In this document: positions 42,484-51,056 of the stretch, piece by piece
Layout of the letters: each line of letters starts with the position of its first letter
Numbering within the stretch: position 1 is the stretch's first letter
Source: Clostridia bacterium
GTDB taxonomy: Bacteria > Bacillota > Clostridia > Oscillospirales > CAG-272
Direction of reading: 5' to 3'
DNA: 64,000 bases
NCBI GenBank assembly: GCA_017466445.1
Contig: JAFTUC010000033.1
Coordinates: 1 to 64,000 of the forward strand
The notes under the pieces: model-generated
Database searches by the model: none
What the model saw: only the letters and a program-made list of their open reading frames with translations
What the model was told of the DNA's origin: nothing
Position numbers and translations under genes: made by a program

Positions 42484-43614
42484 TCAGTCAACGAACTCCG
42501 CTATGTAGACGGCACACGCATGCGGATCAAGCTCGACCGAATGAGAATCCTTTACTTTAAAGGTCTCTCCCGTCTGTATGTTTCTGAAAAGAAGGGTTTT
42601 ATTTGCGTACGAAGGAATACCGAAATCTGTCATGTACGAGGTCTGGATTACCTTTGAGTCGGCGAAGTTGAAGAAGCCGAAAGCGATCTTATTTCCCGAA
42701 AGCTGCTTTGCTACCGTGAATTTATCCTTCACTATCTGTGCATAGCGCGACTGTCTTTCGCGATAAGGTGCATTACACTCCTCATCCTGATTTATAGCGA
42801 TAAGATCCTTGTTGAAAAGTATCTTTTTGCTTTCAGGAGAGATCTTTCTGATATCGCATCCTATCATAAGGGGTGAAGAATAGAAGCACCAGAGTGCAAA
42901 ATGAGTGAAATACTCGTCAATTGAGCATCCTCCCTTTGCGGCATATCCCTTTCCGTCCATTCCGACGACAAGCATATCCATGTCGGCATAGCATCCGGGT
43001 GCAGTAAAGTCATGCTCATTCATACGCCTTTGAGCTATAAAGCTTATCGAGCCGAAGGAATCGGTGATATCTCCTGACATTCTGTAGTTGTGCGCACCGA
43101 TCGAGCGCATCCATTCACCGGGGTTTGCCTCACCGCATATAGCGGCGGAATATTCGATATCTCTTCCCGTAGACTTAAGAGCCATAGACATAGTAAGATA
43201 TGCGCTCTTTCTGTCTCCGCTACCCGGGAAATGGCAAAGATCGTACTTCAGATAATCTACTCCCCAATCGGCGAAATCCTGAGCGTCAACGTATTCGTAT
43301 CCGAAGCTTCCCGGCTTATTGCAGCATGTCCTTACACCTGCGGCAGAATAGATACCGAATTTAAGTCCTTTGGAATGAACGTAGTCTGCAAGCGGCTTTA
43401 TTCCGTTCGGAAATCTTGATTTATCGGGTGCGAGATGACCGTCAACTCTTTCGTTTTCCTGCCAGTTATCGTCTATGACGAGAGTATCGTATCCCGCATC
43501 GAGATATCCTTCTTTTACCATAAAATCGGCAATCTCTCTAATAAGCTCATCGTTGATATCCCGCGCAAAGGTATTCCATGTATTCCAGCCCATAGCCGGT
43601 TTTCTTATTAACAT
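42484..43614 (-). CDS. GH27 alpha-galactosidase
   Basis: About 376 residues from the ATG at 43614 (AAAGGAG 8 bases upstream). GH27 landmarks: MGWNTWNTFARDI at the start, LVIDDNWQ (about 50), the nucleophile Asp in DYLKYDLCHF (about 128), the acid/base Asp in RMSGDITDS (about 185), and SPLMIGCDIR (about 252). It has no signal, so it acts on short galactosides taken into the cell. It removes terminal alpha-galactose or, less often, alpha-N-acetylgalactosamine. Own promoter. It is co-transcribed with the Cys-rich ORF. Confidence 0.92.
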   Translation of the reverse strand: MLIRKPAMGWNTWNTFARDINDELIREIADFMVKEGYLDAGYDTLVIDDNWQENERVDGHLAPDKSRFPNGIKPLADYVHSKGLKFGIYSAAGVRTCCNKPGSFGYEYVDAQDFADWGVDYLKYDLCHFPGSGDRKSAYLTMSMALKSTGRDIEYSAAICGEANPGEWMRSIGAHNYRMSGDITDSFGSISFIAQRRMNEHDFTAPGCYADMDMLVVGMDGKGYAAKGGCSIDEYFTHFALWCFYSSPLMIGCDIRKISPESKKILFNKDLIAINQDEECNAPYRERQSRYAQIVKDKFTVAKQLSGNKIAFGFFNFADSKVIQTSYMTDFGIPSYANKTLLFRNIQTGETFKVKDSHSVELDPHACAVYIAEFVD

Positions 43615-43653
43615 AATCAAATCTCCTTTAAACAGATACTTACTTGTTATCCT

Positions 43654-43682
43654 ATTATAGAGTAACTGTGCTTAAAAGTCAA
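43654..43682 (-). promoter_or_regulatory. Promoter of the GH27 gene
   Basis: On the minus strand TTGACT (43677-43682), 17-base spacer, TATAAT (43654-43659). It starts 11 bases after the MocR stop codon. Confidence 0.72.
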
Positions 43683-43692
43683 GAGAAGCAAG

Positions 43693-44766
43693 TCAAGAAA
43701 ACTTATTTTTTTCATTTCTTATACGCCTTCTGACTCTGTTAAGGTGTCTTTCAAAATTCCCGCTCGATATAAATTCGGCAAGCACGTATTGCTCGAAAAC
43801 GGGAACGGTGCACGAATACGCCCCGAGCTTTTCGCGATAGACGTCAAGAAGAGCCCATGGGAGTATCATATATCCCATTCTCATTGATGGGGACAAACTT
43901 TTTGAAAAGGTATTTATATATATAACGTACCCTTTTGCATCAATGGAATATAGCGGATCGACGGGATGTCCCGGCATAAAAAATTCACTGTCGAAATCAT
44001 CCTCTATAATATAACGGTCCCCTTCCCCGGCCCACGATATATATTCGTGCCGCTTTTTCAGACTCGCAGTGACACCCGACGGATAGCTATGAAAGGGCGT
44101 TACGTGTAAAACGTTTGCCGCAGAAGAGCGTAGTGCCGAGCTTTCTATTCCGTTTTTTCCCATTTTCAGCCTTTCGAGAGCAACTCCCATACCGCTGTAC
44201 ACGGTCTCGATCTGCGAATAAGACGGATCCTCTATCGCGTATATTTTATCACGTCCGAGGATGCGGACCGCCGTGTCATACAGCTGCTCGGAGCCCGATC
44301 CGATTATTATCCTTTCGGGCTCGGCAAACATTCCGCGGTATCTGTACAGATAGTCTGAAATGGCATTACGAAGCACGGCGCAGCCCATACTCGGAGATTT
44401 TACAAAAAGAGAATCACCCTTTTCGGACATTACCTTACGGACCGTCCTGAACCACACAGAGGATTCAAAATCATCCGACAGCTGACTTTCCTCCTCCGAC
44501 AGATGCGGAAGGATAGGTTTGCTTATCCTCTCCTTTGGATATATTCCGCCTATATCCGTGACGTAATATCCGCTTCGCTCAAGCGAATATATATATCCCT
44601 CGTCGATAAGTCTGTCGTAAGCGTTTTCAACTGTCACAGTACTGTATCCGGTCATATCGGCCATAGTTCGCTTTGATGGCAGCTTCACTCCGCTCTGGTA
44701 TTCTCTCGTAAGTATTTTTTCCTTTACGCTCTTATAAAGAGAGTAGTATTTCTTTTCCGACTTCAT
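43693..44766 (-). CDS. MocR/PdxR-type GntR regulator, C-terminally truncated
   Basis: 357 residues. The winged helix GntR domain (about 5-75: GVKLPSKRTMADMTGYSTVTVENAYDRLIDEGYIYS) is joined to an aminotransferase-like domain with the PLP-lysine motif NTFSKSLSPSMRMGY (about 280). Family members usually have about 450-480 residues; this one stops at RHLNRVRRRIRNEKNKFS, where the small C-terminal subdomain of the fold I aminotransferase should begin, so about 100 residues are missing. It is divergent from a pyridoxamine kinase gene, which fits control of vitamin B6 salvage with PLP as the signal. Whether it still senses PLP is open. Confidence 0.85.
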   Translation of the reverse strand: MKSEKKYYSLYKSVKEKILTREYQSGVKLPSKRTMADMTGYSTVTVENAYDRLIDEGYIYSLERSGYYVTDIGGIYPKERISKPILPHLSEEESQLSDDFESSVWFRTVRKVMSEKGDSLFVKSPSMGCAVLRNAISDYLYRYRGMFAEPERIIIGSGSEQLYDTAVRILGRDKIYAIEDPSYSQIETVYSGMGVALERLKMGKNGIESSALRSSAANVLHVTPFHSYPSGVTASLKKRHEYISWAGEGDRYIIEDDFDSEFFMPGHPVDPLYSIDAKGYVIYINTFSKSLSPSMRMGYMILPWALLDVYREKLGAYSCTVPVFEQYVLAEFISSGNFERHLNRVRRRIRNEKNKFS

Positions 44767-44797
44767 CTGGTTATATTTTTTTCTCCCGTTTTGGTGA

Positions 44798-44825
44798 TTT
44801 ACATATTATCAAAAATGATTATAAT
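44798..44825 (+). promoter_or_regulatory. Promoter of the pyridoxamine kinase gene
   Basis: TTTACA (44798-44803), 16-base spacer, TATAAT (44820-44825), between the divergent regulator and kinase genes. Confidence 0.6.
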
Positions 44826-44858
44826 ACATTTATAACGATTTGTAAAGAGGTAAACATT

Positions 44859-45692
44859 ATGTCTTATAAAAAAATACTTACCATTCAGGATATTTCATGT
44901 CTCGGTCAGTGCTCTCTTACAGTAGCGCTTCCTATAATATCGGCGTGCGGCATAGAGACCTGCGTTCTTCCGTCTGCAGTCCTTTCTACCCACACGGCGG
45001 GCTTTTCGGGATACACCTTCAGAGATCTTACTGAGGATATGCCACTGATCTGTGAGCACTGGAAAAAGGAAAGCATCAAATTTGACGCTATTTATACAGG
45101 TTATCTCGGAAGCGCAAAGCAGATCGCTTACGTTAAAGATATTTTTGCTTCCTGCGGATCAGAGTCTCTTGTTAAGATAGTCGACCCCGCAATGGCTGAC
45201 GGAGGAAAGCTTTATCCGGGGTTTGACGGTGCATTTGTTAAAGAGATGATAACTCTCTGCGCCGAGTGCGATTATCTTATTCCTAACATGACGGAGGCAT
45301 GCTTCCTTACGGGGACAGATTATAAAACCGAATACTCACGTGAATACGTTGACCTTTTGCTTGAAAGGCTCACCGATCTCGGCGCGAAAAATATCATACT
45401 TACGGGTATATCCTACGAAAGCAAGAAGACCGGAGTTGTGGTCTACGAAAACGGAAAATATTCCTATTATGAGCACGAGCTTCTTCCGAACGGCTGTCAC
45501 GGAACGGGCGACATTTACGCATCCTCCTTTGTCGGCGCGCTTATGAGAGGAAAAAGCGCATACGAAAGCGCAAGGATCGCCGCTGACTATACGCTTGAAT
45601 GCATAAAAGCAACGGCCGAGGAAAAGGATCATTGGTACGGCGCAAAGTTCGAGCCTGTGCTTCCCTTCCTTATCAATGCGATAAACTCCTAA
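44859..45692 (+). CDS. Pyridoxamine/pyridoxal kinase
   Basis: 277 residues, ribokinase-like fold of the PdxK/PdxY group. Markers: ILTIQDISCLGQCSLTVALPIISACGIE at the start, VLSTHTAGFSG (about 41), the substrate region VDPAMADGGKLYPGF (about 108-122), YLIPNMTEACFLTG (about 138) and the anion hole with catalytic Asp in GCHGTGDIYASSF (about 212-224). It phosphorylates B6 vitamers to PLP/PMP in salvage. It is divergent from a MocR/PdxR-type regulator, an arrangement known for B6 control. Confidence 0.9.
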   Translation: MSYKKILTIQDISCLGQCSLTVALPIISACGIETCVLPSAVLSTHTAGFSGYTFRDLTEDMPLICEHWKKESIKFDAIYTGYLGSAKQIAYVKDIFASCGSESLVKIVDPAMADGGKLYPGFDGAFVKEMITLCAECDYLIPNMTEACFLTGTDYKTEYSREYVDLLLERLTDLGAKNIILTGISYESKKTGVVVYENGKYSYYEHELLPNGCHGTGDIYASSFVGALMRGKSAYESARIAADYTLECIKATAEEKDHWYGAKFEPVLPFLINAINS

Positions 45693-45702
45693 ACAAATAT
45701 AA

Positions 45703-45750
45703 AAATCACCGCCGTGGAGCTTATTTTGGCTCTCGGCGGTGATTTTATTT
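45703..45750 (+). terminator. Bidirectional terminator
   Basis: AAAATCACCGCC (45703-45714) and GGCGGTGATTTT (45736-45747) flanked by A and T runs. It serves the kinase gene and the convergent phosphoesterase gene. Confidence 0.88.
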
Positions 45751-45752
45751 TG

Positions 45753-47030
45753 TTATTTCGACGTAGCTATGTAATATTCCGCGGTAGGAACGAATTTGCC
45801 GTCTGCAAAATCTCTTCCGCGCAAAAGAACACCGTTTTCATACACCTCGATTATATATCCCTCGCCGTTTTTCCCTCCGAATCGTGGGGAGGTGATAGAG
45901 GGGATATGGAAGGAGTGATATCCGTGTGAATTATCGTATATTCCGTTACTCTCGAGAGCCTGCGACGAAAACGGCTGATGTGAATGTCCGTGGAAGAAAA
46001 ACAGATTTGGATTATTCTTTACGATCTTCTCGAAAAGCTCAGCCTCTTCTCCGCCCCAAAGATCAACCTTATATTTTCCTTCGGCATTTCCCGAGGTATC
46101 GGTCGGTCTTACGTGCTGAAAAAGGAAGCACCGCTTGTCCTTGTTTTGCTTGACTGTTTTTTCAAGCCAGATAAGTGTTCCGATATCAAAGAGAGATCCC
46201 TTTCCGGCGCTCTTTATTCCGAGCATTATGAAAAGATCATCTCCCTTTTCTACCGTGTAGAAAAGCGGGTCTCCCGTGTACGGCATTATCGACTGATCGT
46301 TGTGCTTACTTGAATCATGATTTTCGTGATTACCGGTAATTTCATAAATATTAACGTTCGGAGAATGTTTTTCAACAAATTCCTTGTATTCTTCAAGCTC
46401 TTCCTTGGTTCCTTCGCCCGTAAGGTCTCCGCATATACATATGAAATCAACCCTTCCGTCACCGTTAAGGTAGTTAAGCGCTTTTTCAAAATCCTGCTTT
46501 GATCCTTCGTAAGGAAGATGAACGTCAGAAAGAGCGGCAAACGTATATAAAAGCTCTCCCTTGTCGGGATCACCGGACTTATCTATGGGAATGATACCCG
46601 CTTTTATTCCGTAGGAATCGTAAACTCCTATGCGTACGGCTTCCATCGGGACGACATTTTGAGGAATAAATCCGATTATACTTCTCGATTTGTTCTCTCT
46701 TTCGATGACACCGACATCCATATATTCCTTTAATACACCGCTCTCACTTTCGTATTTAAGAGTGTATGCACTCGGACGCAGGGTGTTATATATCCTTATT
46801 TTGTTATTTTCGATAACGCCTACTATTCTTTCGTTGACAGGCAAGCTATCATCGATCGGAGGATCAGGAATAACTACCTCGTTATTTTCTTTATCGGCAC
46901 TTCCGTCTGTATCATTTTTATTTTTTGCGCCCGAGGTGCATGAAACAAGCGATCCGAAAAGGATAACTGCGACAAGTAAAAACGATACAAGTGATTTGAA
47001 TATTCTGTTCTTTTGCAAAATAATTGACAT
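45753..47030 (-). CDS. Calcineurin-like metallophosphoesterase, lipoprotein
   Basis: 425 residues. A signal of about 30 residues ends in the lipobox LVSC with Cys31, so it is anchored outside the cell. A Ser/Asp linker and a small beta domain (about 50-150) come first. The phosphoesterase domain then shows AALSDVHLP (D-x-H), CICGDLTGEG (GD), ITGNHENHD (GNHE), FLFQHVRP and FFHGHSHQP (GHxH). The set is complete for two metals. It should cleave a phosphomono- or diester at the cell surface. GGAGGGCGTT precedes the start. Substrate unknown. Confidence 0.88.
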   Translation of the reverse strand: MSIILQKNRIFKSLVSFLLVAVILFGSLVSCTSGAKNKNDTDGSADKENNEVVIPDPPIDDSLPVNERIVGVIENNKIRIYNTLRPSAYTLKYESESGVLKEYMDVGVIERENKSRSIIGFIPQNVVPMEAVRIGVYDSYGIKAGIIPIDKSGDPDKGELLYTFAALSDVHLPYEGSKQDFEKALNYLNGDGRVDFICICGDLTGEGTKEELEEYKEFVEKHSPNVNIYEITGNHENHDSSKHNDQSIMPYTGDPLFYTVEKGDDLFIMLGIKSAGKGSLFDIGTLIWLEKTVKQNKDKRCFLFQHVRPTDTSGNAEGKYKVDLWGGEEAELFEKIVKNNPNLFFFHGHSHQPFSSQALESNGIYDNSHGYHSFHIPSITSPRFGGKNGEGYIIEVYENGVLLRGRDFADGKFVPTAEYYIATSK

Positions 47031-47082
47031 AACGCCCTCCGATTATCTAATATCCACATTTTATATTATTTTCTTGAATATG

Positions 47083-47913
47083 TCAAGTCAATGTTTTCAT
47101 TTTTCTGTAGGTGCTTGGCGAGCAGCCGTAGTATTTTTTAAATATCTTGTTGAAGTACGTAACGTTATTAAACCCAACTCTTGAAGAGATATTTATGACC
47201 GTATCATCGCACGACAAAAGCAGATCACGTGCTATCTCGACCCTGCGCGAGCTAAGATATTCGCTGAAGCTGACTCCGACGTTTTTCTTGAAAAGTCTTC
47301 CGAGATACTTTTCGCTGTAGTGAAAGATCCGGGAAAGCAATGTGAGATCTATGTCGAACTCAATATTGGCTTCAATATAATTTTTTATATTGTCTATAAG
47401 TCTGTCAAAGCTTTTTGATACCATGCGACTCGGAAAAAGCTCAAGACTCATTCTTATATACCCCTCGATGACATACGAAACAGTTTTACAGCGCATTTCG
47501 GAAAAATCCTTTTCGGCTGTATCGATAAGTCCTGCGCTTTTATCAAGCTTTCTTATAAGCTTTTCGGAGCGCTCCTTTTCGGGAAGAATATTTCCGATAT
47601 ATATTATCGACGCGACCTCACCGTTTATGATCACGGGATGAGTATATTCATACACACCGTTTATACATAGACCCGAAAAGGGTTCTTTCGTTTCCATGGC
47701 TTTTTTTATCGCGGCATTTCTGCAGTAAAAGCAGCGTCTGAAGCCACCGCGACGACTCTTCATCTCGTCACATATCGGACACGCGTGTATCTGCTTTCGC
47801 CTCGGAAGAGAGAGCATTTCATTTCCGTAATTACCCAAAAAAAGAACTCCTATATGCAGCTTGGTTCCGTACTCTATACTGTCTATCAGATCATTCAGAT
47901 TTCCGTAAATCAT
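47083..47913 (-). CDS. PocR-domain AraC-family regulator
   Basis: 276 residues. The N-terminal half is a PocR sensory domain with its Cys set (CPICDEMKSRRGGFRRCFYCRN, about 41-62) and GLCINGVYEYTHPVIINGEVASIIYIGNIL (about 77-106). The C-terminal 100 residues have the AraC double helix-turn-helix (LTLLSRIFHYSEKYLGRLFKKNVGVSFSEYL and VINISSRVGFNNVTYFNKIFKKYYGCSPSTYR). PocR domains bind small diols or sugars in known cases. It is divergent from an FAD oxidoreductase gene, its likely target. Confidence 0.9.
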   Translation of the reverse strand: MIYGNLNDLIDSIEYGTKLHIGVLFLGNYGNEMLSLPRRKQIHACPICDEMKSRRGGFRRCFYCRNAAIKKAMETKEPFSGLCINGVYEYTHPVIINGEVASIIYIGNILPEKERSEKLIRKLDKSAGLIDTAEKDFSEMRCKTVSYVIEGYIRMSLELFPSRMVSKSFDRLIDNIKNYIEANIEFDIDLTLLSRIFHYSEKYLGRLFKKNVGVSFSEYLSSRRVEIARDLLLSCDDTVINISSRVGFNNVTYFNKIFKKYYGCSPSTYRKMKTLT

Positions 47914-47949
47914 ACTTTTTCCTTTAATTTTTTTCGTTTGTTGACGTTT

Positions 47950-47978
47950 ATTATAGCATATAAGTTTCGTTCGTTCAA
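47950..47978 (-). promoter_or_regulatory. Promoter of the PocR/AraC regulator
   Basis: On the minus strand TTGAAC (47973-47978), 17-base spacer, TATAAT (47950-47955). Confidence 0.65.
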
Positions 47979-48063
47979 TATAAATCGTAAATTTTATAAG
48001 TTTTTTTATAAAACATATGATATAGTTAAAACAGAATTCGCTTTTGGAAAAGGAGACGTTAAA

Positions 48064-49323
48064 GTGAAAAAATACGATCTTATAGTAATAGGCGGAGGGC
48101 TTTCGGGCGTTGCGTCCGCAGTATGCGGCGCAAGAGAGGGGCTTTCCACGCTTCTCATTGAAAAAAGCGGAACTCTCGGAGGCGCCATTTCAAACAACCT
48201 TGTATATCCATTTATGCGTTACTGGACTCTGGCAAGCGAAAACGAGTTCGACGTATCAAAATACTTAAGCGCCGGAATTTTCGCAGAAATGCGCGAAAGA
48301 GAGAAAAAATACGTAAAAAAATATTCAGATATGCAGTTCGGCCCCGAATATTTCAAGCTTCTTCTTGACGATATGGTGAGTGAGGCGGGAGTTGACACAC
48401 TCTTTCATTCGACCCTTTGTGCAGTAAACACCGATAACAGAAGCATAAAGAGCATCGACGTTATCACATGCGCCGGAATAATGAGCTTTGAATCGGAATT
48501 TTTCATCGATGCGAGCGGTGACGGTGCCCTGTTTGCACTTGCGGGATGCGACTATCAGCTTGGACGAGAGAGCGACGGACTCTGTCAGCCGATGACGACC
48601 TGCTTCAGAATGAGCGGAGTAGATCTCGCACAGTTTGCAAAGGACAGACCGATGCTTCAGCAAAAGTACAGAGAGCTTCAGGCAAGCGGAGAGATCACAA
48701 ATCCACGCGAAAACATACTTACCTTCAACGGTATAGGCGACGGAATCCTTCATTTCAACACTACCAGAATAATAAAGCTCGATCCCACCGACCCGTTTGA
48801 TAAGAGCCGTGCCGAGATCGAGGTTCGCCGTCAGGTATTCGAGATCGAGCAATTCCTCAAAAAATACTCATCCGCATTTGAAAAAAGTACGATAATATCT
48901 ATCGCAAACGAGATAGGAGTACGGGAGAGCCGCAAGCTTCGCGGAGTTTATATTCTTACGGCGCAGGATCTTAAGGATCTTACTCATTTCGAGGATTCTA
49001 TAGCGCTTGGAAACTACGATATCGACATACACAATCCCTCGGGTACGGGAACATCTCACTATTATTTTAAGGGAGAGGAATACTATTCCATTCCCTACCG
49101 CTCTCTCATTTCCAAAGAATACGATAATCTGCTTGTGACGGGAAGATGCATATCTGCCACTCACGAAGCGCAGGCGTCCGTCAGGATAATGCCCATATGC
49201 GCGACCCTCGGTCAGGCAGCGGGAACTGCTGCGGCAGTTGCTCACGTCAGCGGCAAAAATGTCCACACGGTCGACGTTGACAGCATAAGAGCGCTTCTTA
49301 TAAAAAACGGAGCGCGAGTATAA
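48064..49323 (+). CDS. FAD-dependent oxidoreductase (FAD_oxidored family)
   Basis: 419 residues from the GTG at 48064, chosen because AAGGAG stands about 8 bases upstream and the flavin loop comes directly after it; the longer reading runs back across the divergent regulator. The Rossmann motif is YDLIVIGGGLSGVASAVCGAREGLSTLLIEK (residues 4-34), then FIDASGDGALFALAGCDY (about 145-162) and, at the C-terminus, PICATLGQAAGTAAAVA. The family oxidises or reduces varied sugars, tricarballylate-like acids and others. Regulation by the PocR protein is inferred. A single-gene transcript. Confidence 0.87.
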   Translation: MKKYDLIVIGGGLSGVASAVCGAREGLSTLLIEKSGTLGGAISNNLVYPFMRYWTLASENEFDVSKYLSAGIFAEMREREKKYVKKYSDMQFGPEYFKLLLDDMVSEAGVDTLFHSTLCAVNTDNRSIKSIDVITCAGIMSFESEFFIDASGDGALFALAGCDYQLGRESDGLCQPMTTCFRMSGVDLAQFAKDRPMLQQKYRELQASGEITNPRENILTFNGIGDGILHFNTTRIIKLDPTDPFDKSRAEIEVRRQVFEIEQFLKKYSSAFEKSTIISIANEIGVRESRKLRGVYILTAQDLKDLTHFEDSIALGNYDIDIHNPSGTGTSHYYFKGEEYYSIPYRSLISKEYDNLLVTGRCISATHEAQASVRIMPICATLGQAAGTAAAVAHVSGKNVHTVDVDSIRALLIKNGARV

Positions 49324-49330
49324 TTAAAAC

Positions 49331-49366
49331 AAAAAGACTCTGCATATTTTTTTGCAGAGCCTTTTT
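49331..49366. terminator. Bidirectional terminator
   Basis: AAAAAG and CTCTGCA pair with TGCAGAG and CTTTTT around a T-rich loop. It lies between two convergent genes, 8 bases after one stop and 2 before the other. Confidence 0.85.
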
Positions 49367-49368
49367 AC

Positions 49369-50802
49369 TTATACTATGAAATGCTTGTGTCCGTTTATAT
49401 GAATGAGCTTCATATAGAATTCGTAATCTATATCCTTAAGAATATTCTCAAGCTCAAGATCGGACATTACCGTATTTCTTCCGTTTGCGTATTCGGTATC
49501 AACGCGTTCTTTCATGGAAATGAGTACGGGATGACGCTTGTCTATAACATTATCTCCGTCGAGATGGAAGAAATTGTTGATCCAGTGTGCGATACCTGCA
49601 AGTCCACTGTGTGAATCTATTGCGACCGTAGCGGGAACTCCGAGAATAGAGGTAGTATCGAAGATGTTATATATCTCCTCATCCTTAAGAAGTCCGTCTG
49701 CGTGGATTCCCGCTCTTGTAACGTTGAAGTTTCTTCCGACAAAGGGAGTACGCGGCGGGATCTCATATCCTATTTCTCTTTCGAAATAGCGCGCGATCTC
49801 GGTGATAACAGAAAGATCCATTCCGTCGGTCGTTCCTCTGAGAGATGCATATTCAATAGCCATAGCCTCCAAAGGGCAGTTGCCGGTACGCTCTCCAATA
49901 CCAAGGAGGGCGCAGTTGATGCTCGAGCACCCGTATAGCCATGCCGTGGACGCATTGGTAACTACCTTGTAGAAATCGTTGTGACCGTGCCATTCAAGAA
50001 GCTCGGACGGGAATCCTACGTAGTGCTGGAGACCGTAGATAATGCCCTGTACGCTTCTCGGAAGTGCCGCACCGGGGAAAGACACTCCGTATCCGAGCGT
50101 ATCGCACGCACGGATCTTTATGGGAGTCGAATAGCGCTGACTAAGCTCCATAAGTCTTTCGGCAAAAGGAAGCACGAAGCCATAATAGTCAGCTCTCGTT
50201 ATATCCTCAAAATGGCATCTCGGCTGAATACCCGCGTCGAGAACCTTCTGAACTATCGTAAGATATTTTTCCATTGCCTGCTTACGGGTAAGCTTCATCT
50301 TGTTGTAGATATGGTAATCCGAGCAGGAAACGAGAACTCCGGTCTCTTTGATTCCGAGCGATTTTACAAGCTCAAAATCATTGTCGTTGGCTCTTATCCA
50401 GCTCGTGATCTCGGGAAATTCAAATCCGAGCTCCTGACAAGCGCGGATGGCCTGTCTATCCTTTTCGGTATAGACAAAAAACTCACTCTGACGGACGAGA
50501 CCCTTGGGTCCTCCGAGCTTATGAAGGAGAGTAAAGAGATCTACTATCTGCTGAACGGTAAACGGAGACGTAGACTGCTGACCGTCGCGGAAGGTAGTGT
50601 CGGTTATCCAGATCTCTTTAGGCATATTGATCGGAACCGTTCTGTGGTTGAAGGATATCTTCGGTATACTGGTATATTCAAAAAGATCTCTGTAAAGATT
50701 GGGATCCTCTCTTTCCTGAAGATGATAATGGTAAGAGGACTGCTCAAGAAGGTTGGTCTCATCAGAGAAGATAAGCTCCTTCGGTTTAGGAATACTTGCC
50801 AT
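49369..50802 (-). CDS. DRE-TIM acyltransferase, homocitrate/isopropylmalate/Re-citrate synthase-like
   Basis: About 477 residues from the ATG at 50802 (GGAG is 13 bases upstream, rather far). After an N-terminal extension of about 60 residues, the catalytic barrel starts with ITDTTFRDGQQ (R-D-G-Q motif) and later has the metal-binding HxH in EWHGHNDFYKVV and the family segment CALLGIGERTGNCPLEAM. It lacks the long LeuA regulatory domain. It therefore condenses acetyl-CoA with a 2-oxo acid. The overall layout recalls the Re-citrate synthase group of anaerobes, which replaces normal citrate synthase, but homocitrate or citramalate synthase are not excluded. Confidence 0.75.
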   Translation of the reverse strand: MASIPKPKELIFSDETNLLEQSSYHYHLQEREDPNLYRDLFEYTSIPKISFNHRTVPINMPKEIWITDTTFRDGQQSTSPFTVQQIVDLFTLLHKLGGPKGLVRQSEFFVYTEKDRQAIRACQELGFEFPEITSWIRANDNDFELVKSLGIKETGVLVSCSDYHIYNKMKLTRKQAMEKYLTIVQKVLDAGIQPRCHFEDITRADYYGFVLPFAERLMELSQRYSTPIKIRACDTLGYGVSFPGAALPRSVQGIIYGLQHYVGFPSELLEWHGHNDFYKVVTNASTAWLYGCSSINCALLGIGERTGNCPLEAMAIEYASLRGTTDGMDLSVITEIARYFEREIGYEIPPRTPFVGRNFNVTRAGIHADGLLKDEEIYNIFDTTSILGVPATVAIDSHSGLAGIAHWINNFFHLDGDNVIDKRHPVLISMKERVDTEYANGRNTVMSDLELENILKDIDYEFYMKLIHINGHKHFIV

Positions 50803-50868
50803 AATATATATTCTGCTCCTTTCGGGTAGAAAATTCTGTAATCTGATCAAAAAATCGGATATTGATAT

Positions 50869-50897
50869 ATTATACACTTTTATTTAGTAAAAATCAA
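50869..50897 (-). promoter_or_regulatory. Promoter of the DRE-TIM synthase gene
   Basis: On the minus strand TTGATT (50892-50897), 17-base spacer, TATAAT (50869-50874). Confidence 0.65.
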
Positions 50898-50989
50898 GTA
50901 CATTAAACAGGGTTTTGCTCGATAAATCGAAAAAAATACACCGAAACATCAAAAAAAATTGTTCAGGTTGCCGAAAAAGCAAATTTAGA

Positions 50990-51018
50990 TTGACAACATC
51001 CCAAAAACGTGATATACT
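50990..51018 (+). promoter_or_regulatory. Promoter of the glycerol-1-phosphate dehydrogenase operon
   Basis: TTGACA (50990-50995), 17-base spacer, TATACT (51013-51018). Confidence 0.72.
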
Positions 51019-51056
51019 TTTAAAGTTAGGAAAAAGTCAAACAAGAGGTATCGTAT

